From contig JAGWTU010000022.1 of the NCBI GenBank assembly GCA_028868825.1, positions 1 to 64,000 of the forward strand: 64,000 nucleotides of DNA, read 5' to 3'. The stretch's first letter is position 1. Each line of letters begins with the position of its first letter. Below the pieces are notes generated by a model that made no database searches, had not been told where the DNA came from, and saw only the letters and a program-made list of their open reading frames with translations. Origin of the DNA: Burkholderiales bacterium (GTDB lineage Bacteria; Pseudomonadota; Gammaproteobacteria; Burkholderiales; Burkholderiaceae_C). The position numbers and the translations under genes are program-made. Shown here piece after piece: positions 54,463-64,000 of the stretch.

Positions 54463-55448
54463 GGCGCCGGCGCCGCGACGGCGGCCGGGGCGACGGCATC
54501 GGCCACACCCGCCGCATGCGCCTGCTCATCGGCGTGGTAGCTGCTGCGCACCATCGCGCCGACGGCCGCATGCGAGAAACCCATCGCCATCGCCTCGCGC
54601 TCGAACATCGCGAACGTGTCGGGATGCACGTAGCGCCGCACCGGCAGGTGGTGGCCGCTGGGCGCGAGGTACTGGCCGATCGTCAGCATCTCGATGCCGT
54701 GTTCGCGCATCTCGCGCATCACCTGCAGGATCTCCTCGTCGGTCTCGCCCAGGCCGACCATCAGCCCGCTCTTCGTCGGCACGCCCGGGACTTCCTGCTT
54801 GAAGCGCTGCAGCAGGTTCAGGCTGAAGGCGTAGTCGGACCCCGGCCGCGCCTCCTTGTACAGGCGCGGGATGGTCTCGAGGTTGTGGTTCATCACGTCG
54901 GGCGGCGCGGCCTTGAGGATCTCGAGCGCGCGGTCGGCACGGCCGCGGAAATCGGGCACCAGGATCTCGATGCGGGTGGCCGGCGAGAGCTCGCGCGTGC
55001 GCCGGATGCAGTCGACGAAATGCTGGGCGCCGCCGTCGCGCAGATCGTCGCGGTCGACGCTGGTGATGACGACGTACTGCAGCTTGAGCGCCGCGATCGT
55101 GCGCGCGAGGTTCTCGGGTTCGGCCACGTCGAGCGGGTCGGGCCGGCCATGGCCGACGTCGCAGAACGGGCAGCGCCGCGTGCACTTGTCGCCCATGATC
55201 ATGAACGTCGCCGTGCCCTTGCCGAAGCATTCGCCGATGTTCGGGCACGAGGCTTCCTCGCAGACCGTGTGCAGCTGATGCTCGCGCAGGATCTGCTTGA
55301 TCTCGTAGAAGCGCGTCGACGGCGAACCGGCCTTGACGCGTATCCACGCCGGCTTCTTCAGCGTCTCGGCGGGGACGATCTTGATCGGGATGCGCGAGGT
55401 CTTGGCCTGCGATTTCTGCTTGGCGGTGGGGTCGTAGGCCGTCGACAT
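54459..55448 (-). CDS. lipA: Lipoyl synthase
   Basis: Radical SAM enzyme inserting two sulphurs into octanoylated lipoyl domains. 329 residues. The auxiliary cluster motif is [12 protein letters not shown] (C-x4-C-x5-C), the radical SAM motif is [11 protein letters not shown] (CxxxCxxC), and the conserved RSSYHADEQ near the C-terminus supplies the Ser ligand. Also present: [20 protein letters not shown] and [12 protein letters not shown]. The last 20 residues form an Ala/Pro-rich tail beyond the usual end. The gene lies 34 bp after lipB, the classical lipBA order. Confidence 0.97.
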   Translation of the reverse strand: MSTAYDPTAKQKSQAKTSRIPIKIVPAETLKKPAWIRVKAGSPSTRFYEIKQILREHQLHTVCEEASCPNIGECFGKGTATFMIMGDKCTRRCPFCDVGHGRPDPLDVAEPENLARTIAALKLQYVVITSVDRDDLRDGGAQHFVDCIRRTRELSPATRIEILVPDFRGRADRALEILKAAPPDVMNHNLETIPRLYKEARPGSDYAFSLNLLQRFKQEVPGVPTKSGLMVGLGETDEEILQVMREMREHGIEMLTIGQYLAPSGHHLPVRRYVHPDTFAMFEREAMAMGFSHAAVGAMVRSSYHADEQAHAAGVADAVAPAAVAAPAP

Positions 55449-55482
55449 GGTGGCTGCTGCGCCTTCGGGGAAAGTCCCGATT

Positions 55483-56145
55483 TTACGGCGCCAGCCGTCG
55501 CTGCAGCGCCTGCGCCAGCCGCGCGGCCGCGTCGTCCCAGCCCGCGTCGATGCCGCAGCGCCGCAGGTCGACGGTCTCGAGCCCGGCGTAGCCGCAGGGG
55601 TCGATGCGGCGGTAGGGCTCGAGGTCCATCGCGACGTTCAGTGCCACGCCGTGATAGGTGCGGTGGTTGGTGACCTTGATGCCGAGCGCGGCGATCTTGC
55701 CCAGTCCGGCGAAGGGATCGCCCGCCGCGACTTCGAGCAGCGCATGCGAGCGCGGGTCGGCCAGCCGCACATAGATCCCCGGCGCGCTGCGCACGCGGTG
55801 GCCGACGACGCCCCAGGTCCACAGCGTGTCGATCACCGACTCCTCGATGCGGTAGACATATTCCTTGACGTAGATGCCCAACCGCCTCAGGTCGACGAGC
55901 GGGTAGGCGACGACCTGCCCCGGGCCGTGGTAGGTGACCTGGCCGCCGCGGTCGGTGCGCACGACCGGGATGTCACCGGGCGCGAGCACATGGGCGTCGC
56001 GCCCGGCGATGCCCTGGGTGTAGACGGGATCGTGCTCGACGAGCCAGAGCTCGTCTTCGCTGTCGTCCGCGCGCGCTGCGGTGCGCGCGCGCATCGCGGT
56101 CTCGACTTCGAGGTAGGGCCGCCGGCCCAGCATCAGGGTGCGCAT
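55483..56145 (-). CDS. lipB: Octanoyltransferase
   Basis: 220 residues. It transfers octanoate from acyl carrier protein to lipoyl domains, making the substrate for LipA. Seen: [20 protein letters not shown], the catalytic Lys in [16 protein letters not shown], and the catalytic Cys in [15 protein letters not shown]. The start at 56145 ([15 protein letters not shown]) may be four codons too long, since a second ATG follows at 56133. First gene of the lipB-lipA-deaminase operon. Confidence 0.96.
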   Translation of the reverse strand: MRTLMLGRRPYLEVETAMRARTAARADDSEDELWLVEHDPVYTQGIAGRDAHVLAPGDIPVVRTDRGGQVTYHGPGQVVAYPLVDLRRLGIYVKEYVYRIEESVIDTLWTWGVVGHRVRSAPGIYVRLADPRSHALLEVAAGDPFAGLGKIAALGIKVTNHRTYHGVALNVAMDLEPYRRIDPCGYAGLETVDLRRCGIDAGWDDAAARLAQALQRRLAP

Positions 56146-56206
56146 CGAAGGGTGCAGTCTACGGTCTCGGCGACCGCCAGGCTTGCACCCGCTGCCTGGA
56201 CGTTGC

Positions 56207-58345
56207 CTAGAGATTCCCGGCGAACAGCCTGCCGATGAACAGATCCCTGAAGCTGTTCGCCTCGTCGAGTCCTAGTCGTTCGAGATAGGCGCGCGGCGCC
56301 TCGCGCCCTTCCCAGAGGCTGCGCAGCGCCGTCGTCACGAGTTCGACCGGATGGTGGCCGGCCTGCTGCAAACGTTTGAGCGCCGCGACAATATGCTGCT
56401 CGTCGGCGTTGAGATCGGTTCCAAACGGATAAGGCGACAGCCATCCGGCATCGATTCCAGGCTGCAGCCGCTCGCGCAACGAGTCGGGCGTGTTCGGCAA
56501 TCGCTGCGGCGCCGGTTCCCAGCCCGCCTCGAGCTTGCCCGCGGCGCGCGCGCTCGTGATCAGCTCGTCCCGGAAGCGCGCATCGGCGATGGCGATCAGG
56601 CGCTTGACGACCTCGCCGTCGGTCTGCCCGCGCAGGTCGGCGACGCCGTATTCGGTGACGACGATGTCGCGCAGGTGACGCGGGATGGTCTCGTTGCCGC
56701 CGCCGCCCCAGACGATGCTGCTGGCCAAGCCGTCGGGACCTTCGTGGGTCGAACGCAGCATCAGGATCGAGCGCGCGTCGGGCAGCGCATGCGCCATCGC
56801 GACGAAGTTGTACTGGCCGCCGACGCCCGAGACGACGCCGCCGTCGCCCAGCGTGTCCGAGATCGCCGCGCCCAGCAGCGTGACCTTCATCGTCGTGTTG
56901 ATGAAACGGGCCTTGACGCGCTGCGCGCGCTTGAGCGCGCTGTCGCGCTGCGCGGCGCCGTCGAGCTGGTTGACGAAGTCGATGCGCGTCATGTCGATGC
57001 GCGCCCGCTCGGCCGCGCCGAGGCCGCGCAGCCGCTCGTAGAAGGCCTGCGGACCGATGAAGAAGCCGGCCGTCATCACGACGCCGCCGGCCAGCCGCGC
57101 GCCGAGCAGGGTCGGGCCGATGGCGGCCAGCACCTCGGGGTCGCGCAGGTCGTTGGGCAGCTGCATGCCGTCGGGGGCGACGAGGCAGTCCTCGCTCAAT
57201 CGCACGCCGCGCTGGAACACGCCATGGCGGATCAGGTAGGCGACATCGTCGGCCGTCAGCGGCGACTGGATGCGGCCGGCCTGCAGCAGCGCCTGCAGCG
57301 TCGCGGCGCTGACCGCCGCCGGCGCGATGTGGCCGCGGTTGATGAGCTGCTGCAGCACGAGGTCGTTGTAGACCTCGCGTCGCACGATGCCGGCGTCGAT
57401 CAGCTCGAGCAGGCCGGCGCCGAACATCTCCGAGCAGCCGTAAAGCCCGCGGTAGAAGCGGCCGAGTTCGCGGCCCTGCACGCCGCCAGGGCTGAGACCT
57501 TCGACGAGCTGGCGGAAGCCCGCGTTCTCGCGTTCGCGCAGGATCAGCGAGCGCGCCACCGCGTCGCCGAGCGAGCCGATGCCGATCTGCAGCGTGCCGC
57601 CGTCGGCGACGAGGCTGGCCGCGTGCAGGCCGATCGCGTAGTCGGCGTCGGCGATCTCGTTGTTGGGCGGCCCGAAGAGCCGGTGCGTGCCCTCGGGCGC
57701 GTCGACGACGAGGTCGTAGAACACCGGCGCGACCTCGGCGCCGCCGCCCATGTAGGGCAGCTCGCGATTCACGACCGCGATCTTGAACAGCGGCGCCTCG
57801 GCGGCGGCACAGCGTTCGGCGATCTCGAACGAGAGATCCGGATTGCTCGACATCGACAGCCGCCAGCGCCCGCCGGCGCGCGTCTCGGCCACCGCCTGCG
57901 CGATCACGTTGACACCCTGCAGCACCATGTCGCGGGCGACGAAGGTGTAGTTCGACGCCACGTACGAGCGCTGCGCCGCCTCGTTGCCGAGATAGGCGCC
58001 CGAGCGGAAGAAGAACTCGCGCACCTCGATGTTCGGCGGCAGGCCGCCGCCGCGCGCGTCGCCGACATAGTCGAGATCGGGGTAGTCGCCGAACAGGCGC
58101 TCGGCCAGCGGTTCGAGGAAATGGCGTTCGAGATCGCTGCGGCCCCGCGGTCGCTCGAGCGAGAGCGCCGTGACGATGACGAGCCGGCGCCCGGGCAGCG
58201 AGCGGATGCGCCGGTACAGCGCGTTGACGAAGCGGTTGGGCTTGCCGATGCCCAGGGGCAGACCCAGCACGATGGGCCCGGCGATGGCCGCCAGCAAGCC
58301 ATCGACAGCGGCTTCCATCGAATCGACGACGCGCGGCTGGCCCAT
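56207..58345 (-). CDS. Acetyl-CoA hydrolase/CoA-transferase family protein
   Basis: 712 residues. The N-terminal half matches the acetyl-CoA hydrolase/4-hydroxybutyrate CoA-transferase fold ([38 protein letters not shown]). The C-terminal half is the partner domain ([51 protein letters not shown]). The family's usual length is near 430-640, and this longer form with an intervening segment (about 300-480) is the version annotated in Burkholderiales as an acetyl-CoA hydrolase. Start chosen at ATG 58345 ([16 protein letters not shown]). It probably moves CoA between acetate or similar acids; the acids are unknown. It stands alone in its transcript. Confidence 0.85.
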   Translation of the reverse strand: MGQPRVVDSMEAAVDGLLAAIAGPIVLGLPLGIGKPNRFVNALYRRIRSLPGRRLVIVTALSLERPRGRSDLERHFLEPLAERLFGDYPDLDYVGDARGGGLPPNIEVREFFFRSGAYLGNEAAQRSYVASNYTFVARDMVLQGVNVIAQAVAETRAGGRWRLSMSSNPDLSFEIAERCAAAEAPLFKIAVVNRELPYMGGGAEVAPVFYDLVVDAPEGTHRLFGPPNNEIADADYAIGLHAASLVADGGTLQIGIGSLGDAVARSLILRERENAGFRQLVEGLSPGGVQGRELGRFYRGLYGCSEMFGAGLLELIDAGIVRREVYNDLVLQQLINRGHIAPAAVSAATLQALLQAGRIQSPLTADDVAYLIRHGVFQRGVRLSEDCLVAPDGMQLPNDLRDPEVLAAIGPTLLGARLAGGVVMTAGFFIGPQAFYERLRGLGAAERARIDMTRIDFVNQLDGAAQRDSALKRAQRVKARFINTTMKVTLLGAAISDTLGDGGVVSGVGGQYNFVAMAHALPDARSILMLRSTHEGPDGLASSIVWGGGGNETIPRHLRDIVVTEYGVADLRGQTDGEVVKRLIAIADARFRDELITSARAAGKLEAGWEPAPQRLPNTPDSLRERLQPGIDAGWLSPYPFGTDLNADEQHIVAALKRLQQAGHHPVELVTTALRSLWEGREAPRAYLERLGLDEANSFRDLFIGRLFAGNL

Positions 58346-58422
58346 GCTGATCTTTCTTCGATTAGGTACCCGAGTCTGCGCCGTGCGCGGAGTCCGTGCA
58401 CATCGATTCGACAATGGCCTAT

Positions 58423-58448
58423 CGGCCCGCTCTGCCAAAAGCGGGCCG
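58423..58448 (-). terminator. Hairpin downstream of the TonB receptor gene
   Basis: CGGCCCGCT - CTGCCAAA - AGCGGGCCG: perfect 9-bp stem with 8-base loop (58423-58431 with 58440-58448), 22 bp beyond the stop of the TonB receptor on the minus strand. No long T-run follows on that strand (ATAGGCCATTG). A pause or Rho-assisted terminator is likely. Confidence 0.55.
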
Positions 58449-58469
58449 AAAGCTTGCTGTGGTACGAGC

Positions 58470-60743
58470 CTAGAAGACGGCCTTGAACTGCACGCCGTAG
58501 GTGCGCGGGTCGTTGATGAAGCCGGTCAGGTTGTTGAAGTCGATCGCGCCGGTGACGCGGATCTGGTTCGTCAGGTTGCGCACGTAGACGGCGAGGTCGT
58601 ACTTGCCGCTGTTCCAGTTGTAGCCGGCGCGCAGGCCGCCCTCGGTCAGCGCCTTGCCGGTGAACTCGATCGACTGGTAGAGGAAGAAGCTGACGCTGCT
58701 GCGGTAGGTCCAGTCGGTGTAGACGTAGTACTCGCTGCCGCCGCCGGTCGGGAACGCGTAGCGGGCGTTGAGGTTGCCGGTCCAGCGCGGCGCGTTGGGC
58801 AGCTGGTTGCCGTTGACGTAGACCTCGCCACCGCCGCCGGGGACGGCCGGGTTCGTCACCGTGCAGCCGCCGCCGCAGCCGGCCACCGTCAGGCCCGGGT
58901 CGTGGATCTTGGCGTCGTTCAGGCTCGTGTTGAGGGAGACCGTCAGGTTGTCCAGCGGCAACAACTCGAGGCTGAGCTCGAAGCCCTGGCCGACGACCTT
59001 GTTCGCGCTCTTCACCGTGTTGCTGTTGCCGCCGCCGCCGACTTCGGTCAACTGGAGGTGGCTCACGTCGTAGCGGTAGACGGCGGCCGAGAGCCGGCCG
59101 CGGCGATCCCAGAAGTCGCTCTTGATGCCGGCCTCGTACGAGGTGATGGTCTCGGGGCCGGCCTGGCTCAGCGGCCCGAACTCGCCCGCGGGCAGCGTCG
59201 TCGAGGCGCGGAAGCCGGTGCCGATGCGCGCATAGACGTTGGTGTCGCGGGTGATCGCGTACAGCGCCGACAGGTCCCAGGTCGTCTTCGTGTCGCTGGT
59301 GTCGGCGGCGAAGCCGTTGGCCGCATCCAGCGTCTGGCCGCCGACCGCCGGGACATAGCTGTAGAGCTGCTTCTTGTCGCGGGTGTAGCGCAGGCCCGCG
59401 CCGACCTTGAAGCGGTCGGTGACCTGGTACTTGGCCTCGCCGAACAGCGCCCAGGCCTGGTTGGCCTGATGGGTCTCCGCGTACAGCGGCACGCCGGTGC
59501 CGTACGGCGGCGCGCTGCCGTAGTCGATGTTCTCCCAGGTGTAGCGCTCGTCGAAGGCATAGAGGCCGGCCTGCCAGCTCAGCGGCCCGGCCTGTCGCGA
59601 TTCGAGCCTGAATTCCTGCGTCAGCTGACGGTGGCCATGCAGCGCGTCCGAGGTCTCGACCGGGAAGGCCGCGACATTCAAGGCCCCCGTGGGGCTGGCA
59701 AAGAAGGTGTACGGCGCGCTGCCACCGTCGACGTCGCCACGGCTGAAAGGCTTCACGGTCTCGATCGCGGTGATCGAATGCAGGTCGAAGCCGGGCAGCG
59801 ACCACTTCAGGCGGGCGTTGGCACCGGTGGACGTCACATGCTGGGCATTGACGCCGTCGATCGACATCCGGTCAGGGCTGAAGCCGGCGATCAGGTTGTT
59901 CGTCCCGGGCTGGATGATGCCGGCGCGGAACAGCCGCGGGCTGCCGTTGAGGTCGCGGTGGTGGATGTTGAACAGCGCGCTGAAGTCGGGCGACGGCTGG
60001 TACAGCGCCTGCAGGCGCAGCGCGAAGTCCTCGTAGCCTTCGGTGGCCGGGGTCTGGCCCTGGGCGTAGGTGTTGTGGACCCAGTCCTTGCGGTGCTGGT
60101 CCTGGACGGAGACGCGCATCGCCCAGTCGGGGCCGAGGGCGATGTTGCCGGCGCCCTCGGCATTGATCGTGCCGTAGTTGCCCAGGCCGACGGCGACATA
60201 GGCGTCCCGCTTGTGCGACGGCGCCACCGAGTCGAACTTGACGACGCCGGCCGGCGTGTTGCGGCCGAACAGCGTGCCCTGCGGACCGGCCAGCACCTCG
60301 ACGCCCTGGACGTCGAAGACCGGGAAGCCCTTGAGGATCGGGTTCTCCTGGACGACGTCGTCGTAGACCAGCGAGACCGGTTGCGAGGCGTTGAGGTGGA
60401 AATCGGTATTGCCGTAGCCGCGCAGGTAGAAGCGCGGGAAGGCGCGGCCGAACGACGATTCGATGTTCAGGCTGGGCACCCGGCCGGCGAGGTTGCGCAC
60501 GTCCTGGCCACCGGCGCTCAGCGCGTCCATCAGGTCGCCGCTGACGACGCTGATCGAACTCGGCACGTCCTGGATGTTCTCGACGCGGCGCTCGGCGGTG
60601 ACGGTGATGGTCTGGAGCTGGGTCGGGGGTGGCGCCGTCTGGGCGGCCGCGTTCAGTTGCAGCGCGGCCAGGGCGGCAGCGGCAAGGGCATGGCGAACCG
60701 GCAGGGGTGTTCGCGGACGACGGGTGGCATGAGGCATGACCAT
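58470..60743 (-). CDS. TonB-dependent outer-membrane receptor
   Basis: 757 residues. Signal peptide (PLPVRHALAAAALAALQLNAAAQ), TonB box-like QTITVTAERRVENIQDVP, plug domain (LAGRVPSLNIESS, RGYGNTDFHLN, VQGVEVLAGPQGTLFGRNTPAG), then a 22-strand barrel ending in the aromatic C-terminus FKAVF. The ATG at 60743 has AGGAG 5 bases upstream. The plug and barrel resemble the broad group of receptors for siderophores and small organic compounds. The gene lies 139 bp downstream of a double-glycine peptide terminator on the same strand and opposite the URC operon. It might import the peptide, an iron chelate or a pyrimidine; sequence alone does not decide. Confidence 0.9.
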   Translation of the reverse strand: MVMPHATRRPRTPLPVRHALAAAALAALQLNAAAQTAPPPTQLQTITVTAERRVENIQDVPSSISVVSGDLMDALSAGGQDVRNLAGRVPSLNIESSFGRAFPRFYLRGYGNTDFHLNASQPVSLVYDDVVQENPILKGFPVFDVQGVEVLAGPQGTLFGRNTPAGVVKFDSVAPSHKRDAYVAVGLGNYGTINAEGAGNIALGPDWAMRVSVQDQHRKDWVHNTYAQGQTPATEGYEDFALRLQALYQPSPDFSALFNIHHRDLNGSPRLFRAGIIQPGTNNLIAGFSPDRMSIDGVNAQHVTSTGANARLKWSLPGFDLHSITAIETVKPFSRGDVDGGSAPYTFFASPTGALNVAAFPVETSDALHGHRQLTQEFRLESRQAGPLSWQAGLYAFDERYTWENIDYGSAPPYGTGVPLYAETHQANQAWALFGEAKYQVTDRFKVGAGLRYTRDKKQLYSYVPAVGGQTLDAANGFAADTSDTKTTWDLSALYAITRDTNVYARIGTGFRASTTLPAGEFGPLSQAGPETITSYEAGIKSDFWDRRGRLSAAVYRYDVSHLQLTEVGGGGNSNTVKSANKVVGQGFELSLELLPLDNLTVSLNTSLNDAKIHDPGLTVAGCGGGCTVTNPAVPGGGGEVYVNGNQLPNAPRWTGNLNARYAFPTGGGSEYYVYTDWTYRSSVSFFLYQSIEFTGKALTEGGLRAGYNWNSGKYDLAVYVRNLTNQIRVTGAIDFNNLTGFINDPRTYGVQFKAVF

Positions 60744-60881
60744 GGCGACTCCTGGAAGGGGTGGGTTCTTCTAACTTCCATGATGCCGTCAAGGTCGCGT
60801 CGCTGGCGATTGGCTCCAAGAAACGTCGGGCGAGTGATGCATGCATGCAACATGCGCGCCAGTCCAGTGAATCACCCCGCT

Positions 60882-60919
60882 GAAAGAAAACGCCCGCAGT
60901 CTCGAAGAGGCTGCGGGCG
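60882..60919 (-). terminator. Strong intrinsic terminator of the double-glycine peptide gene
   Basis: On the minus strand: CGCCCGCAG - CCTCTTCGAGA - CTGCGGGCG followed by TTTTCTTTCA. The outer stem is 9 bp (60891-60899 with 60911-60919); the interior adds a G-T and three more pairs around a three-base loop. The T-rich tail is at 60882-60890. It ends 15 bp after the peptide stop codon, so the peptide is made from its own short transcript, largely separate from the TonB gene. Confidence 0.85.
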
Positions 60920-60933
60920 CGGGTCGGTAGGAC

Positions 60934-61092
60934 TTATTCGGCCATCGTGATGCCCGTGGGCGCCGGCAAGATCCGAATGGTATCGACGAAGATGGTCTGA
61001 CCACCCGAAACCTGGCGCAGCTGCTCCAGGCTCAGTTCGGGAATCGCCTTCGGGCTCTCGGGCTGTTGTGTGGTCTGCTTCGAGTTCGTCAT
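60934..61092 (-). CDS. Small peptide with double-glycine leader (RiPP/bacteriocin-like precursor)
   Basis: 52 residues, ATG 61092, ribosome site AGGAG 7 bases upstream, stop TAA. Residues 1-31 form a leader ending ELSLEQLRQVSGG, with the consensus hydrophobic positions at -12 (Leu), -7 (Leu) and -4 (Val) before Gly-Gly. This is the signal cleaved by C39 peptidase-containing ABC transporters or related maturation enzymes. The 21-residue core starts QTIFVDTIRIL and ends PTGITMAE; it has no Cys, four Thr, one Arg and one Met. No transporter, peptidase or modifying enzyme is in the window. It stands alone between the URC operon and the TonB receptor, with its own terminator. Function is unknown; bacteriocin, signal or substrate of a distant machine are options. 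Confidence 0.75.
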   Translation of the reverse strand: MTNSKQTTQQPESPKAIPELSLEQLRQVSGGQTIFVDTIRILPAPTGITMAE

Positions 61093-61286
61093 TCAAAAAC
61101 TCCTGTTTATGGTGAGAAATTGCGCCACTGGTGCGCGTCCCACGATCCCATGCCTTGACAAGGAATTGAAGCTGTAAACCTTCGCAGGGAGGACTTCCGC
61201 CTATGCCCGGCCGGCCGACTGGGTCAAGATCCCCCAGACGAGGCGCTTCTGTCGTATCTTCCACGGTTTCGTAGCGGAAAGACCCG

Positions 61287-62532
<1,246 letters not shown>

Positions 62533-62540
<8 letters not shown>

Positions 62541-63771
62541 GACCCCTGCCCATGTCCTGCGCGGGCTGCACGACCCGGCCACGATACGCAGGCGCTGCCG
62601 CGCCATCCTGGCCGCCGTCGACGACGGCGTCAGCCCGCATTTCAAGGTCGAGCGCAGCGGCCTGCCGGCGCTCGCCGACCGCGTCGCCGCGCTGACGCGC
62701 GGCCGCTACCCCGACCTCGCGGTGCCGCTGCACAGCCGCTGGCGCCATTTCGAGGCCGGCGGCATCGACCGGCCGCGCCAGCTCGACGCCCTGCTCGCCG
62801 GCCGCAGCGCCGCCGACGCCGCGCGCGCGCGCTTCGACCTGACGCTGATCAGCGTGCTGCTCGACGCCGGCGCCGGCGCCGCCTGGTCCTATGCCGAGCC
62901 CGGCACCGGCCTCAAGCTCGCGCGCTCCGAGGGCCTGGGCGTGGCGAGCTGGCATGGCTTCATCGGCGGGCGCTTCTCGGCCGACCCGGCCGACCCGCTG
63001 CGCGCCGACGCGGCACGGCTGGAGGTCATCGGGCCTGGGGCGCTGCGCGAACTGTTCCAGGCCGGCAGCGCGAATCCGCTCGTCGGCCTCGACGGCCGCG
63101 CCGGCCTGCTCGCACGCCTGGGCGCCGTGCTGCGCACCGAAGCCGGCAGCGTCACCGCGCGCCCGTCGCTGATCTACGACCGCCTCACCGACGGCGGCAC
63201 GCGCACCGAGGTCAGCGCCACCGCCTTGCTGGGCGAGCTGCTGCGCACGCTGGCGCCGATCTGGGGCGGCGGCAGCCGCATCCGCGGCCTGCCGGCCGGC
63301 GATGTCTGGCCGCACCGCTGGGCGGGCGCGGCCACCGGCAGCGGCGAGGACGGCGGCACCGGCGGCTACGTGCCGTTCCACAAGCTCAGCCAATGGCTGG
63401 CCTACTCGCTGATCGAGCCGCTGCAGCGCAGCGGCGTCCACGTCACGGGCATCGAGGCGCTCACGGCGCTGCCCGAATACCGCAACGGCGGCCTGCTGAT
63501 CGACGGCGGCGTCGTCGTGCCGCGCGCCGCCCACGCGCTCGAGCGCAGCTGGCGGCCGGGCGACGAGTTCGTCGTCGAATGGCGCGCGCTGACGGTGGCG
63601 CTGCTGGACGAACTCGCGCCGCTGGTGCGCCAGCGCCTCGACGCCCCGGACCTGCCGCTGGCCTGCATCCTCGAAGGCGGCACCTGGGCCGCCGGGCGCG
63701 AGATCGCGCGCGAGCGACGCCCGGGCGGCGCGCCGCCGCTGAAGATCGAATCCGACGGCACCCTGTTCTGA
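62533..63771 (+). CDS. DUF1688 protein, URC4/Urg3-like
   Basis: 412 residues, starting at TTG 62533 inside the end of the previous gene; no in-frame ATG is nearby. Recognised by SRWRHFEAGGIDRP, RFDLTLISVLLDAGAGAAWSY, EGLGVASWHGFIGG, VPFHKLSQWLAYSLIEPLQ and LPEYRNGGLLID. The family is URC4 (yeast) or Urg3, required for growth on uracil as nitrogen source but with unknown catalysis. It lies between the URC1-like gene and uracil phosphoribosyltransferase, the expected bacterial order. Confidence 0.9.
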
Positions 63772-63799
63772 ACCGAATGCCAAGAGCTGAAAGCGAGCG

Positions 63800-64000
63800 A
63801 TGAGCGCAGCCGAAGTCCATGTCATCAACCACCCGCTGGTCCAGCACAAGCTGACGCTGATGCGACAGAAGGACCTCAGCACGGCCAGCTTCAGGCGCCT
63901 GCTGCACGAGATCGCGATGCTCATGGCCTACGAGGTCACGCGCGAGATGCCGACGCAGCTGATCGAGATCGAGACGCCGCTGGAGACGATGCGCTCGCCG
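63800..64000 (+). CDS. upp: Uracil phosphoribosyltransferase, N-terminal part
   Basis: First 67 residues; the gene continues past the right edge. The sequence [39 protein letters not shown] and [10 protein letters not shown] is the standard Upp start. It converts uracil plus PRPP to UMP, which feeds the URC pathway. ATG at 63800, 28 bp after the DUF1688 gene. The PRPP-binding motif lies in the missing part. Confidence 0.93.
   Translation, partial: MSAAEVHVINHPLVQHKLTLMRQKDLSTASFRRLLHEIAMLMAYEVTREMPTQLIEIETPLETMRSP

Noticed and set aside
61155..61178. TTGACA followed by TGTAAA as promoter for the URC operon
   Set aside because: The -35 match is perfect, but the spacing to any -10-like hexamer is 12-14 bp, too short for a usual sigma-70 promoter.
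60872..61264. 130-residue minus-strand frame across the peptide gene
   Set aside because: Out of frame with the 52-residue peptide, no good ribosome site, and it runs into the terminator hairpin; the peptide frame has both AGGAG and the GG motif.

Overview
The window is about 70% G+C, with dense gene packing, many 4-bp stop/start overlaps and GTG/TTG starts. Gene content (protocatechuate 4,5-cleavage operon, Bug-type solute receptor, LysR regulators next to catabolic operons, DUF1415, a Burkholderiales-type repeat) points to a betaproteobacterium of the order Burkholderiales, probably near the Rubrivivax/Leptothrix/Roseateles group. This placement is inferred from gene content and composition, not from a marker gene. 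I saw no rRNA, tRNA, CRISPR array, insertion sequence or phage gene.

Layout. 1-924: start of htpG. 1062-5326: a first LigA/LigB-type ring-cleavage dioxygenase pair with an aldo/keto reductase and a Bug receptor (one leftward operon), and a divergent LysR regulator with a 17-bp palindrome between them. 5331-12392: a leftward six-gene exporter operon resembling cecR-ybhGFSR plus its own outer-membrane channel, with a perfect palindrome in front of the TetR gene. 12393-13248: a mostly non-coding gap holding two small candidate genes. 13249-20135: a complete-looking leftward protocatechuate meta-cleavage operon (ligJ-ligK-DUF1932 dehydrogenase-ligI-ligA-ligB-ligC) with a divergent LysR gene; only the tautomerase is not seen. 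20153-24456: OmpR-type response regulator, sensor kinase, DegP-type protease and a periplasmic helical protein; three CTCA repeats spaced exactly 11 bp precede degP. 24466-25484: DUF1415 protein and a small secreted protein.

25728-41035 is the most unusual part: a Pat-type protein acetyltransferase followed by eight co-directional redox genes. These are two 2-oxoacid:acceptor oxidoreductase pairs (KorAB), two GltD/NfnB-type flavoproteins (one fused to two extra [4Fe-4S] sites), an NfnA/SudB-type ferredoxin-NADP reductase subunit, and a 734-residue protein combining a degenerate pyruvate:ferredoxin oxidoreductase-like domain with a single-cluster ferredoxin. Together they look like a low-potential electron module connecting 2-oxoacid oxidation, ferredoxin and NAD(P)H in an otherwise respiratory organism.

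41129-49816: an EgtB/SUMF1-like enzyme in an operon with a two-component system, then a rightward chemotaxis operon (CheZ-like small protein, CheY, CheA, receptor, CheW) behind a sigma-28-like promoter. 49913-58345: an FtsX-family permease without its ATPase, a DODA-type dioxygenase, adenine deaminase-lipA-lipB, and an acetyl-CoA hydrolase/transferase-family protein. 58470-61092: a TonB-dependent receptor and, just upstream on the same strand, a 52-residue peptide with a textbook double-glycine leader followed by a strong intrinsic terminator. 61287-64000: the start of a uracil-catabolism (URC) operon: GTP cyclohydrolase II-like protein, DUF1688 protein, uracil phosphoribosyltransferase.

The two best candidates for something undescribed are the double-Kor/Nfn/PFOR-like redox locus and the orphan double-glycine peptide beside a TonB receptor.
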